Of a DNA stretch of 64,000 nucleotides, positions 45,629 through 53,085 are shown in pieces; the stretch's first letter is position 1; every line of letters begins with the position of its first letter. The DNA comes from Polaromonas sp. SP1 (GTDB lineage: Bacteria; Pseudomonadota; Gammaproteobacteria; Burkholderiales; Burkholderiaceae_C). The stretch is from contig NZ_CP031013.1 in NCBI RefSeq assembly GCF_003711205.1, positions 2,956,501 to 3,020,500 on the forward strand, written 5' to 3'. The notes under the pieces are model-generated. The model was not told the origin of the DNA, searched no databases, and worked only from the letters and a program-made list of their open reading frames with translations. The position numbers were made by a program, and so were the translations under genes.

Positions 45629-47119
45629 ATGAGCCGACCGATGTTTGATGAGATGAACGCCACGGAATCCAGCGTCCGTGAGCATTACCAGGGTTACCAG
45701 CGTTGGCTGGCCAAACAGCCTGCCGACGTGATGGAGGCGCGCCGCGCCGAAGCCGAGATGATTTTCCGCCGCGTCGGCATCACCTTTGCGGTGTACGGCG
45801 CCAAAGACGAAGACGGCGCCGGCACCGAACGGCTGATTCCTTTTGACCTGATTCCCCGCATCATCCCTGCCCACGAATGGGCCAGCATGGAAAAAGGCCT
45901 GATCCAGCGCGTCACGGCCCTGAACCGCTTCATCCACGACGTGTACCACGGCCAGGAGATCATCAAGGCCGGTGTCGTTCCTTCCGAGCAGATTTTCCAG
46001 AACGCGCAGTTCCGCCCCGAGATGATGGGCGTGGACGTGCCCGGCAACATCTATTCGCACATCAGCGGCATCGACATCGTGCGTGCGCCCAATGCGCAGG
46101 GCGAGGGCGAATACTACGTGCTGGAAGACAACCTGCGCGTGCCCAGCGGCGTGAGCTACATGCTGGAAGACCGCAAGATGATGATGCGGCTGTTCCCCGA
46201 GCTCTTCAGCCAGAACCGCGTGGCGCCCGTCGCCCACTACCCCGACCTGCTGCTCGAAACCCTGCGCGGCATGGCGCCGCCCGCCACGGCCGAGCCCACG
46301 GTGGTGGTGCTCACGCCCGGCATGTACAACTCGGCGTACTTTGAGCACGCCTTCCTGGCGCAGCAAATGGGCGTGGAGCTGGTCGAAGGCCAGGATCTTT
46401 TTGTCAAGGACAACTTCGTCTACATGCGCACCACACGCGGCCCCAAACGTGTGGATGTGATTTACCGCCGTGTCGACGACGACTTCCTGGATCCGCTGGC
46501 CTTCAGGCCCAACTCCACGCTGGGTTGTGCGGGCCTGCTCAATGTCTACCGCAGCGGCAATGTCTCGCTGTGCAACGCCATCGGCACCGGCGTGGCCGAC
46601 GACAAGTCGATCTACCCCTATGTGCCCAAGATGATCGAGTTCTACCTCGGTGAAAAACCCATCCTGAAAAACGTCCCCACCTACATGTGCCGCAACAACG
46701 AAGACCTGCAGTACACCCTGGCCAACCTGAAAGACCTGGTCGTCAAGGAAGTGCACGGTGCGGGCGGTTACGGCATGCTGGTCGGCCCGGCTGCGACCAA
46801 GGCCGAGATCGAAGACTTCCGTGCGGCCTTGCTGGCCAACCCCTCGGGCTACATCGCCCAGCCCACGCTCAGCCTTTCTACCTGCCCGACCTACGTTGAA
46901 AGCGGCATTGCGCCGCGCCACATCGACCTGCGGCCTTTTGTGCTGAGCGGCAAGGAAGTGCAGATGGTGCCCGGCGGCCTCACGCGCGTGGCGCTGAAAG
47001 ACGGTTCGCTGGTGGTCAACTCTTCGCAAGGCGGCGGCACCAAGGACACCTGGATTCTTGAGGGCCCGTCATCACCCGTCGCGTCTCAATCGCAGTCGCA
47101 GTCCCAAGGAGGGAAATAA
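45629..47119 (+). CDS. CPT2 ATP-grasp protein (plus-strand cluster)
   Basis: 496 residues of the circularly permuted type 2 ATP-grasp family, here without an alpha-E domain. VVVLTPGMYNSAYFEHAFLAQQMGVELVEGQDL and RRVDDDFLDPLAFRPNSTLGCAGLL match the equivalent stretches of the fused protein at 36236. GVHGAGGYGMLVGP-like sequence (VVKEVHGAGGYGMLVGPAA) is the nucleotide-binding Gly-rich region. The C-terminal tail is SQSQSQSQGG, low complexity. ATG 45629 has GGAG 9 nt upstream; the longer frame to 45533 overlaps comEC. The alpha-E gene follows after 2 nt. Predicted as an ATP-dependent amide ligase; substrate unknown. Confidence 0.9.
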   Translation: MSRPMFDEMNATESSVREHYQGYQRWLAKQPADVMEARRAEAEMIFRRVGITFAVYGAKDEDGAGTERLIPFDLIPRIIPAHEWASMEKGLIQRVTALNRFIHDVYHGQEIIKAGVVPSEQIFQNAQFRPEMMGVDVPGNIYSHISGIDIVRAPNAQGEGEYYVLEDNLRVPSGVSYMLEDRKMMMRLFPELFSQNRVAPVAHYPDLLLETLRGMAPPATAEPTVVVLTPGMYNSAYFEHAFLAQQMGVELVEGQDLFVKDNFVYMRTTRGPKRVDVIYRRVDDDFLDPLAFRPNSTLGCAGLLNVYRSGNVSLCNAIGTGVADDKSIYPYVPKMIEFYLGEKPILKNVPTYMCRNNEDLQYTLANLKDLVVKEVHGAGGYGMLVGPAATKAEIEDFRAALLANPSGYIAQPTLSLSTCPTYVESGIAPRHIDLRPFVLSGKEVQMVPGGLTRVALKDGSLVVNSSQGGGTKDTWILEGPSSPVASQSQSQSQGGK

Positions 47120-47121
47120 TC

Positions 47122-48084
47122 ATGTTGTCTCGCACTGCTGACCACCTTTTCTGGATGTCGCGCTATACCGAGCGTGCGGAGAATACGGCGCGCATGCTGG
47201 ATGTCAATTACCAGACATCCTTGCTGCCGCAATCGGCCGCCGTCGTGCAAGGCGGCTGGCAAAGCCTGCTGAGCATCAGCGAGCTCAAGCCCAGCTATGC
47301 CGCCAAATACGGCGACAGCGTCAACCCGCGTGAAGTGATGGACTTCATGGTGCGCGACGAGCAGAACTCCTCGAGCATCGTCTCGTGCCTGCAGAACGCC
47401 CGTGAAAACGCCCGCGCTGTGCGCGGCACGCTGACCACCGAAGTCTGGGAAACCCAGAACCAGACCTACCTCGAAGTCATCCGCATGCTGCGCAATGGCG
47501 ACTTCGAGCGCGACCCCGGCCAGTTCTTTGAATGGGTCAAGTTCCGCTCGCATCTTTCGCGCGGCGTGACGGCCGGCACCATGCTGCAGGACGAAGCCTT
47601 TCACTTCCTGCGCCTGGGCACCTTCCTGGAGCGGGCCGACAACACCGCCCGCCTGGTGGACGTGAAATTCCATGCGGTGCAAAACGACTTCCTCGGTACC
47701 GACGGCGAGAAAGACCAGGAGTACGACTTCTACCACTGGAGCGCGATTTTGCGCAGCGTCTCCGGCTTCGAGGTCTACCGCAAGGTCTACCGCGACGTCA
47801 TCAAGCCCGAGCGTGTGGCCGAGCTGCTGATTCTGCGGCCTGACATGCCGCGCTCATTGCTGGCCTGCCTGAACGAGCTCATGAGCAACCTCGCCATGGT
47901 GACCAGCGACACCGCCAGCGAAACCCAGCGCCGCGCCGGCAAGCTGCGCGCCGACCTGCAGTACGCCCGCATCGACGAAATCCTCGCAACCGGCCTGCAT
48001 GCGTTTTTGACCCAGTTCCTGGACCGCGTCAACGAGATCGGCGCGCACATCAGCCGCGAGTTTCTTGTACCGGCGACGCATTGA
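47122..48084 (+). CDS. Alpha-E domain protein
   Basis: 320-residue all-helical protein of the alpha-E family (DUF403). MLSRTADHLFWMSRYTERAENTARML is the hallmark N-terminus (R-x-A-x-x-LFW-x-x-RYxERAEN-x-x-R); the same pattern starts the second half of the fused protein at 36236. FLRLGTFLERADNTARLVDVKF is a second conserved block with similar character. AAGGAGGG lies 8 nt before the ATG, one of the strongest ribosome sites seen here. It is part of the transcript CPT2, alpha-E, transglutaminase. The family is thought to partner CPT2; its biochemistry is unknown. Confidence 0.92.
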   Translation: MLSRTADHLFWMSRYTERAENTARMLDVNYQTSLLPQSAAVVQGGWQSLLSISELKPSYAAKYGDSVNPREVMDFMVRDEQNSSSIVSCLQNARENARAVRGTLTTEVWETQNQTYLEVIRMLRNGDFERDPGQFFEWVKFRSHLSRGVTAGTMLQDEAFHFLRLGTFLERADNTARLVDVKFHAVQNDFLGTDGEKDQEYDFYHWSAILRSVSGFEVYRKVYRDVIKPERVAELLILRPDMPRSLLACLNELMSNLAMVTSDTASETQRRAGKLRADLQYARIDEILATGLHAFLTQFLDRVNEIGAHISREFLVPATH

Positions 48085-48899
48085 AACTTCATATTCGGCA
48101 CATCACCGACTACCGGTATACGGAGCCGCTGCGCTACGCCCTGCAAACCCTGTGGCTCACGCCGCAGTCCGGCCCGGCGCAGACGGTGAACTTCTGGAGC
48201 CTGGGCGCACCCGAAAAACTGTTTACCCAGCGCGACGCCTTCGGCAACACCATCAGCGCCTACACCTTTGTCGGCAAGGCCGTTGACAACGTGCGCTGGA
48301 GTCTGGTCAATGCGGCGGGCGATGTAGAGACTTTCGGCGTGGCCGAGTTCAATGACCCGCAAACCCTGCCGCACCCGTACTTCTTTTTGCGCGCCACCCA
48401 CCTGGCCGAGCCGCACTTTGAGCTCGCTGAATTCGGCCGCCGCTTTATCCCGCAAAGCGTGGACGGCACCGCCAGCCTGCCGGCCTTGCTGGCGCTGAGC
48501 CGGGGCGTGGCGGATGCGGTGAGCTACCGCAAAAACAGCACCAGCGTGACCACGACCGCGCTCGAAGCTTTCAGGTCAGGCGCCGGGGTGTGCCAGGACC
48601 AGGCCCATGTCATGGTCGCCATCTGCCGCAGCCTGGGCTATCCGGCGCGCTATGTCAGCGGTTATTTTTATGCGGCGAATGAGCCCGACCTGGCCAGCCA
48701 CGCCTGGTGCGATGTCTGCCTGGACGTTGCCACCCGCCGCTGGGTCAGCATCGACGTGACCCATAGCTGCCTGATCGACGAACGCCACGTGCGCCTGGCC
48801 ATGGGCACCGACTACAACGCCTGCCCGCCCATCAAGGGCGTGCGGCAGGGCGGCGGGGAAGAATCGATGACGGTGGAGATCACCATTCAGCCGGTGTGA
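48081..48899 (+). CDS. Transglutaminase-like protein (plus-strand cluster)
   Basis: 272 residues. KLHIRHITDYRYTEPLRYALQTLWLTPQ is the family N-terminus. The triad is Cys171 in GAGVCQDQAHVMVAICR, His207 in LASHAWCDVC and Asp225 in VSIDVTHSC. RYVSGYFYAANEPDL is the usual strand. It is close to the 35277 gene in layout. The TTG start at 48081 overlaps the alpha-E stop by 4 nt (TTGA), so translation is coupled. It is convergent with mltB, 13 nt apart. The predicted role is amide cleavage or transfer in the CPT2/alpha-E pathway; no substrate is known. Confidence 0.9.
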   Translation: MKLHIRHITDYRYTEPLRYALQTLWLTPQSGPAQTVNFWSLGAPEKLFTQRDAFGNTISAYTFVGKAVDNVRWSLVNAAGDVETFGVAEFNDPQTLPHPYFFLRATHLAEPHFELAEFGRRFIPQSVDGTASLPALLALSRGVADAVSYRKNSTSVTTTALEAFRSGAGVCQDQAHVMVAICRSLGYPARYVSGYFYAANEPDLASHAWCDVCLDVATRRWVSIDVTHSCLIDERHVRLAMGTDYNACPPIKGVRQGGGEESMTVEITIQPV

Positions 48900-48912
48900 G
48901 CGGCTTTGGGCC

Positions 48913-49989
48913 CTACCTGACCCGCGCCGCCACTTCCCGCCCCAACTCAATCACCGCCATCGCGTAGTAGCTGCTCCAGTTGTAGCGGGTGATGGCATAG
49001 AAGTTCTCGGTGCCCGCGACGTATTGCGGGGCGTCCTGGCCGTTGAGCAGCTCAACCAGTGCCAGCGGGCCTTGGTGCTGCAGGGCGGGGCCTTCGAGTA
49101 CCGCGCCTTTGTCGGTGAAGCTGGCGACGCTGAAGGTCGGCAGGATGTCGGGCGCCATCAGCGCATCCATATTGAGGCGGCTTTTGTCAAAGCTCACCGG
49201 GTAATGCGTGGGCATGCCGGGCTGCCAGTTGAAGGCCTTGAAATAACTCGCGACCGAACCGATCACGTCGGCCGGGCTGGCCCACAGGTCGATGTTGCCG
49301 TCTCCATCGAAGTCGACGGCGTACTTGATCCAGCTGGAGGGCATGAACTGGGGCATGCCCATGGCGCCGGCAAAACTGCCGCGTGCGTCGAAGGGGCTGG
49401 CTTCACGGCGGCTTTGCAGCGTCAGGAACTGCTCGATCTCGCCTTTGAAGAATTCGCTGCGCTCTTTGGCGCGCGGATGGTTGGCCGGGAAGTCGAAGGC
49501 CAGCGTGGTGAGGGCATCGATCACGCGAAAGCTGCCGGTGTCGCGGCCGTAAATGGTTTCGACGCCGATGATGCCGACGATGATTTCAGCCGGCACGCCG
49601 TATTCTTTTTCGGCGCGCTCCAGCGTCTGCTGGTTCTCCAGCCAGAACCGCCGGCCGGCCTCGATGCGCACCGGGTCGATGAAACGGCTGCGGTACACGC
49701 GCCAGTTCTTGACGAAGGCCTTTGTCGGCGGCTGCATGAGGCGCACGACGGTGGCGTTGTAGCGCGACTGGCCGATGGCGTCGCGCACCCAGTCGGGGTC
49801 GAGATCACGCCGGGCGGCCATGTCGTCGGCAAACTGCATGGCTTCCGGGCGGGTCGAATACAGCGGGCCTTGCGCCGGCGCCGCCTTGGCGGACACGGGT
49901 TTTTTTGCGGGTTTTGCGTCTGTAGCCCAGGCGGCGCCTGCAGTAGCTGCTATCAATAAAAGAGCAAATCCGGCGCGTTGAAAGGGCAT
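48913..49989 (-). CDS. mltB: Membrane-bound lytic murein transglycosylase B
   Basis: Cleaves glycan strands of peptidoglycan, yielding 1,6-anhydro ends. The 358-residue product has an N-terminal signal segment (RAGFALLLIAATAGAAWA, about 5-22) without a clear lipobox Cys. The SLT-family-3 domain contains IIVGIIGVETIYGRDTG (catalytic Glu), FKGEIEQFLTL, GSFAGAMGMPQFMPSSWIKYAVDFDGDG and FYAITRYNWSSYYAMAV. The middle part of the signal peptide is encoded by a dispersed repeat copy. MltB is usually a lipoprotein; the absence of a lipobox suggests a soluble or signal-anchored form. Confidence 0.92.
   Translation of the reverse strand: MPFQRAGFALLLIAATAGAAWATDAKPAKKPVSAKAAPAQGPLYSTRPEAMQFADDMAARRDLDPDWVRDAIGQSRYNATVVRLMQPPTKAFVKNWRVYRSRFIDPVRIEAGRRFWLENQQTLERAEKEYGVPAEIIVGIIGVETIYGRDTGSFRVIDALTTLAFDFPANHPRAKERSEFFKGEIEQFLTLQSRREASPFDARGSFAGAMGMPQFMPSSWIKYAVDFDGDGNIDLWASPADVIGSVASYFKAFNWQPGMPTHYPVSFDKSRLNMDALMAPDILPTFSVASFTDKGAVLEGPALQHQGPLALVELLNGQDAPQYVAGTENFYAITRYNWSSYYAMAVIELGREVAARVR
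49921..49965. repeat. Dispersed palindromic repeat, family A, copy 9 (inside mltB signal peptide)
   Basis: TGTAGCCCAGGCGGCGCCTG then TAGCTGCTATCAATAAAAGAGC. Read on the minus strand it encodes LLLIAATAGAAWAT, the hydrophobic core and cleavage region of the MltB signal peptide. Confidence 0.65.
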
Positions 49990-50031
49990 TGGGCAGTCAG
50001 GTGTAGAAGTGAAAAGGTGGGAAGGCCGATT

Positions 50032-52044
50032 TTAGGCGGGCCATGCCAGGCGGTCGAATTCCCGGCGAAGCTGGTTCAGTTCAAGCCGGTTGCCGGAGGC
50101 GCCTGTATAACGCTGCAGCTCCAGCCGCACCAGCCAGTCGTGCAGGGCCTGGCCCGGGCTGCCGCGCTCGAGGCCGTATTTTTGCTGCACCAGCAGGGCC
50201 AGCTGGCGCGGTGAGGTTGCGTGCGTGCTTTCAATGCCGGCCGGCGCCAGCCGCTTGCGCGCCCGTGCCAGCAGGCGCAGCCAGGGGTCGTGCTGCGCGC
50301 GGTCCCACAGCGTCCAGCCGGCGCCGAGCAGTGCAGCCACCACGACGATGCCGAGCAGGACGTAACTCAGGTCTTCCCAGCTGGGTGATTCAAAGCCGAT
50401 GTTCTTGAGCAGATCGAGCTGTTTGCCCTGGGTGTAGTTGAGGATCCACTGGTTCCAGCCGTTGTTGACGGCCTCCCACGTGGCGCGCAACTGGGCCGCC
50501 AAGGTGGGGCTGAAGTTTCCCAGCGCCTGCGCCACCACGCCCTGCGGTGCGGCCAGGCGCTGGAAGGCGCCGGTGCGGCCGGGAAAGACTGCCGACGTTG
50601 GGTCGACCCGCACCCAGCCCTGGCCTGCCTGCCAGACTTCGGCCCAGGCGTGGGCGTCGCTTTGCCGCAGCACCCAGTATCCATCGACCGAATTGCGTTC
50701 ACCCCCCTGGTAGCCGGTGACGATGCGGGCGGGAATATCCATCGCGCGCATCAGGACCACAAAGGCCGAGGCGATGTGTTCACAAAAGCCTGCCTTGCGG
50801 TCGAACCAGAATTCATCTGCCGTGTGGGTACCGTATACGCCGGGTTCGAGGGTGTAGGTGTAGCCGCCCGTGCGCAGGCGGTCGAGCGCAGCCTGTACCA
50901 GCCGTTCGCTGCCCGCGCCGGCATTGCGCGGGTCGTTGCGTATTTCCTGCGCCAGCGCGCGGGTGCGCGGGTCGAAGCCGGCGGGCAAGTCCACAAATTC
51001 CTGCAGCCCGGGGACGCGCTGCTGCGGCCCATGCTTGAAGACCGGGTAGCTTTGCGCCTTGTAGCGCACCAGGTCGACGATGGGGCGGTTGACCATCCAT
51101 TGCAGGTCGTTGCGCATGGTGGGGCTGTAGCCGGGCAACTGGGGCACCTCGGCGGCTGCCTCCATCACAAACAGCCAGGGCCGGCTGGTAGGCGCCAGCG
51201 TCACCTCGTAGCCCACCGGCGCGCCGAGTACGTTCAAGCTGGCGGTGACGCCAAAGCGCTGGGCGGTGTCAAAGCGCGGCGGCCTCCATTCGCGGCCGTC
51301 AAAGCTCGACATCACGGGGCCGCGAAAGTACAGGTCGCGTTGGGGCGGCGGCTCACCCTCGAAGCGGATGCGCATGGCCACGCTTTCGTCCAGTGCCAGG
51401 CTGGTGATGGTGCCGACCTCCATGCTGGCGCTCAGGCCGCTGCGGCCCGTCATCGCGTCGCTGGGGATTCCCCACAACGGGGCCAGCCGCGGGAACAGCA
51501 GGAACAACACCAGCATGATGGGCGCACCCAGCAGGGCCATCCAGCCGGCGGTGCGGGCAGCCTGTGACAGCGGCGGCCTGCCGACCGGCAGGTGCGCGTT
51601 GACCAGCACGGTGAGCAGCCCCAACAGCCCCAGCAGCATGCTGAAGGCCGTCAGCAGGGATTGCGAATAAAAGAAATTGCTCAGCATGCAGAAAAAGCCG
51701 AGGAAGAACACCACAAAAGCATCGCGCCGGGCGCGCAGCTCCAGCGTCTTGAGGGTCAGTAACACCACCAGCAGCGTCACGCCGGCGTCGCGGCCCAGCA
51801 AGGTTTTATGCGTAGCCAGCGTCGCGGCGATGGTCACCGCCAGCAGGGCCAGCAGCCACCACCTGCCCGGCAGCGGGCGCGCCTGCACCGCCAGCCATCC
51901 CCGCCACAGCAGCACGGCGCCCGCCAGCGCGCTGCACCACAGCGGGAGGTTGCCCACTTGCGGCAGCAGCACCCAGGCGATCACCAGCAGCAGGAACAGC
52001 GTGTCGCGGGCGTCGCGGGGAAGGGCGGTGAGGCGGTTCAACAT
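50032..52044 (-). CDS. TgpA-like membrane transglutaminase (DUF3488/DUF4129)
   Basis: Inner-membrane protein of about 670 residues. Six or so helices in the first 200 residues (DUF3488) are followed by a periplasmic transglutaminase-like domain. This has AGFCEHIASAFVVLMRAMDIPARIVTGYQ (catalytic Cys), SDAHAWAEVWQ (His) and VRVDPTSAVFPG (Asp), then one more membrane helix and a soluble C-terminal domain (DUF4129-like). It resembles the TgpA group of Pseudomonas, an essential periplasmic transglutaminase. ATG 52044 overlaps the DUF58 stop by 7 nt; the frame upstream to 52167 is a shadow of DUF58. It is the last gene of the MoxR/DUF58/TgpA operon. Confidence 0.92.
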   Translation of the reverse strand: MLNRLTALPRDARDTLFLLLVIAWVLLPQVGNLPLWCSALAGAVLLWRGWLAVQARPLPGRWWLLALLAVTIAATLATHKTLLGRDAGVTLLVVLLTLKTLELRARRDAFVVFFLGFFCMLSNFFYSQSLLTAFSMLLGLLGLLTVLVNAHLPVGRPPLSQAARTAGWMALLGAPIMLVLFLLFPRLAPLWGIPSDAMTGRSGLSASMEVGTITSLALDESVAMRIRFEGEPPPQRDLYFRGPVMSSFDGREWRPPRFDTAQRFGVTASLNVLGAPVGYEVTLAPTSRPWLFVMEAAAEVPQLPGYSPTMRNDLQWMVNRPIVDLVRYKAQSYPVFKHGPQQRVPGLQEFVDLPAGFDPRTRALAQEIRNDPRNAGAGSERLVQAALDRLRTGGYTYTLEPGVYGTHTADEFWFDRKAGFCEHIASAFVVLMRAMDIPARIVTGYQGGERNSVDGYWVLRQSDAHAWAEVWQAGQGWVRVDPTSAVFPGRTGAFQRLAAPQGVVAQALGNFSPTLAAQLRATWEAVNNGWNQWILNYTQGKQLDLLKNIGFESPSWEDLSYVLLGIVVVAALLGAGWTLWDRAQHDPWLRLLARARKRLAPAGIESTHATSPRQLALLVQQKYGLERGSPGQALHDWLVRLELQRYTGASGNRLELNQLRREFDRLAWPA

Positions 52045-53057
52045 ACGGCCAGCGCCTCCAGGCAAAGCCGTTTGTGCGCTTCGCCGCTGGACGGCTTGAT
52101 CTCCAGCGAAGGCAGCCTCAGGCCGTAGTCCAGGGCGAGCTTGTCGGCCAGCAAGACCCAGGCACACAGCCGCGAGAGTTTTTGCTCGACACCCGCGGAG
52201 CCGGCCTGCATGAAGTCCAGCCAGAGCTCGTGGCGCTGTGCCTGCTGGGTATCGCGCACCACGAGGCCGTTGCCTTGCTCGTCGGCCTTGGCGGCTTTCT
52301 TCCAGACCACCAGCTTCATCGGGTCGCCGCGGCGGTAACCGCGCACGCCGTCGAACTCCCCGGTGCTTTGCGCGCGGGCTGCCGCAGCGGCCCCGCCGGA
52401 GCGGGGCTCGCCCGGCGGGAGCGGCGGCGGGTGCAGCTCAGGCGCCGGGTACACCAGGATTTGCGCGGCCGGCCGCCACACCGTCCAGACGCGAAAGGTG
52501 CCCAGCGGAAAGCGCGTCTCGGCGGTGAGTGTGGGAAGGCGGTGCAGGCCGCGCCGCGGCGGCGTGAAAGCGATCTGCACCACGCTGCTTCCCTGGGCCG
52601 GTACATCCGTCCAGGCCCAATGCCGTTCGCTGCCTTTTTCGGCGTCCACGTCATGGGGGTTGAGCACACTCAGGCCTATGCCGTGGCGCGCGGTCCGCCG
52701 GGCATTCATGAGCTTTACGTCAAAAACGGCTGTAGCCCCCGCGTATTGTGCGCTTGGTGCTATCAAGTTCATAGCAAGGCCGCGCAGCGTTCCGTGGCAG
52801 ACGTGCATGCCCACCAGTGCGCTGCCCGCCAGCAGAAAGGTCAGCATGTAGCCCAGGTTGAGCTGGTAGTTGATGGATGCGACCAGCAACGTCAGCAGGG
52901 TCACGCCCAGCATCCAGCCCGGCCGCGTCGGCAGGATGTAGACGTTGCGCTGGGTCAGCGCGACGCTGTCGGTAAAGGGCAGCTTGCTTTGCCACCATGC
53001 CTGGAAGCGCCCGCGAATGAAGGCAAAAGGATTCGGGATGGATGCCGGGGCGGCCAT
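52038..53057 (-). CDS. DUF58 protein
   Basis: 339-residue membrane-anchored protein. Two hydrophobic segments near residues 30-80 (WMLGVTLLTLLVASINYQLN, YMLTFLLAGSALVGMHVCHG) are followed by a beta-rich part and the DUF58 core FDGVRGYRRGDPMKLVVWKKAAK (about 231-253). That core resembles the RDY-like patch found in proteins partnered with MoxR ATPases. It is made with MoxR and TgpA in one operon and overlaps the tgpA-like start by 7 nt. Its fold includes a vWA-like domain in some members. Residues about 94-112 come from a dispersed repeat copy. Confidence 0.9.
   Translation of the reverse strand: MAAPASIPNPFAFIRGRFQAWWQSKLPFTDSVALTQRNVYILPTRPGWMLGVTLLTLLVASINYQLNLGYMLTFLLAGSALVGMHVCHGTLRGLAMNLIAPSAQYAGATAVFDVKLMNARRTARHGIGLSVLNPHDVDAEKGSERHWAWTDVPAQGSSVVQIAFTPPRRGLHRLPTLTAETRFPLGTFRVWTVWRPAAQILVYPAPELHPPPLPPGEPRSGGAAAAARAQSTGEFDGVRGYRRGDPMKLVVWKKAAKADEQGNGLVVRDTQQAQRHELWLDFMQAGSAGVEQKLSRLCAWVLLADKLALDYGLRLPSLEIKPSSGEAHKRLCLEALAVC
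52722..52775. repeat. Dispersed palindromic repeat, family A, copy 10 (inside DUF58 gene)
   Basis: AAAAACGGCTGTAGCCCCCG, then GGTGCTATCAAGTTCATAGC. In frame it encodes NLIAPSAQYAGATAVFDV of the DUF58 protein, on the minus strand. Confidence 0.65.
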
Positions 53058-53085
53058 GGAAAACGGCTTTCGGGCGGATCAGGGA

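Noticed and set aside
45581..47029. A 482-codon antisense frame to CPT2
   Set aside because: Shadow of the real CPT2 gene; His/Val/Ala-rich product with no family features.
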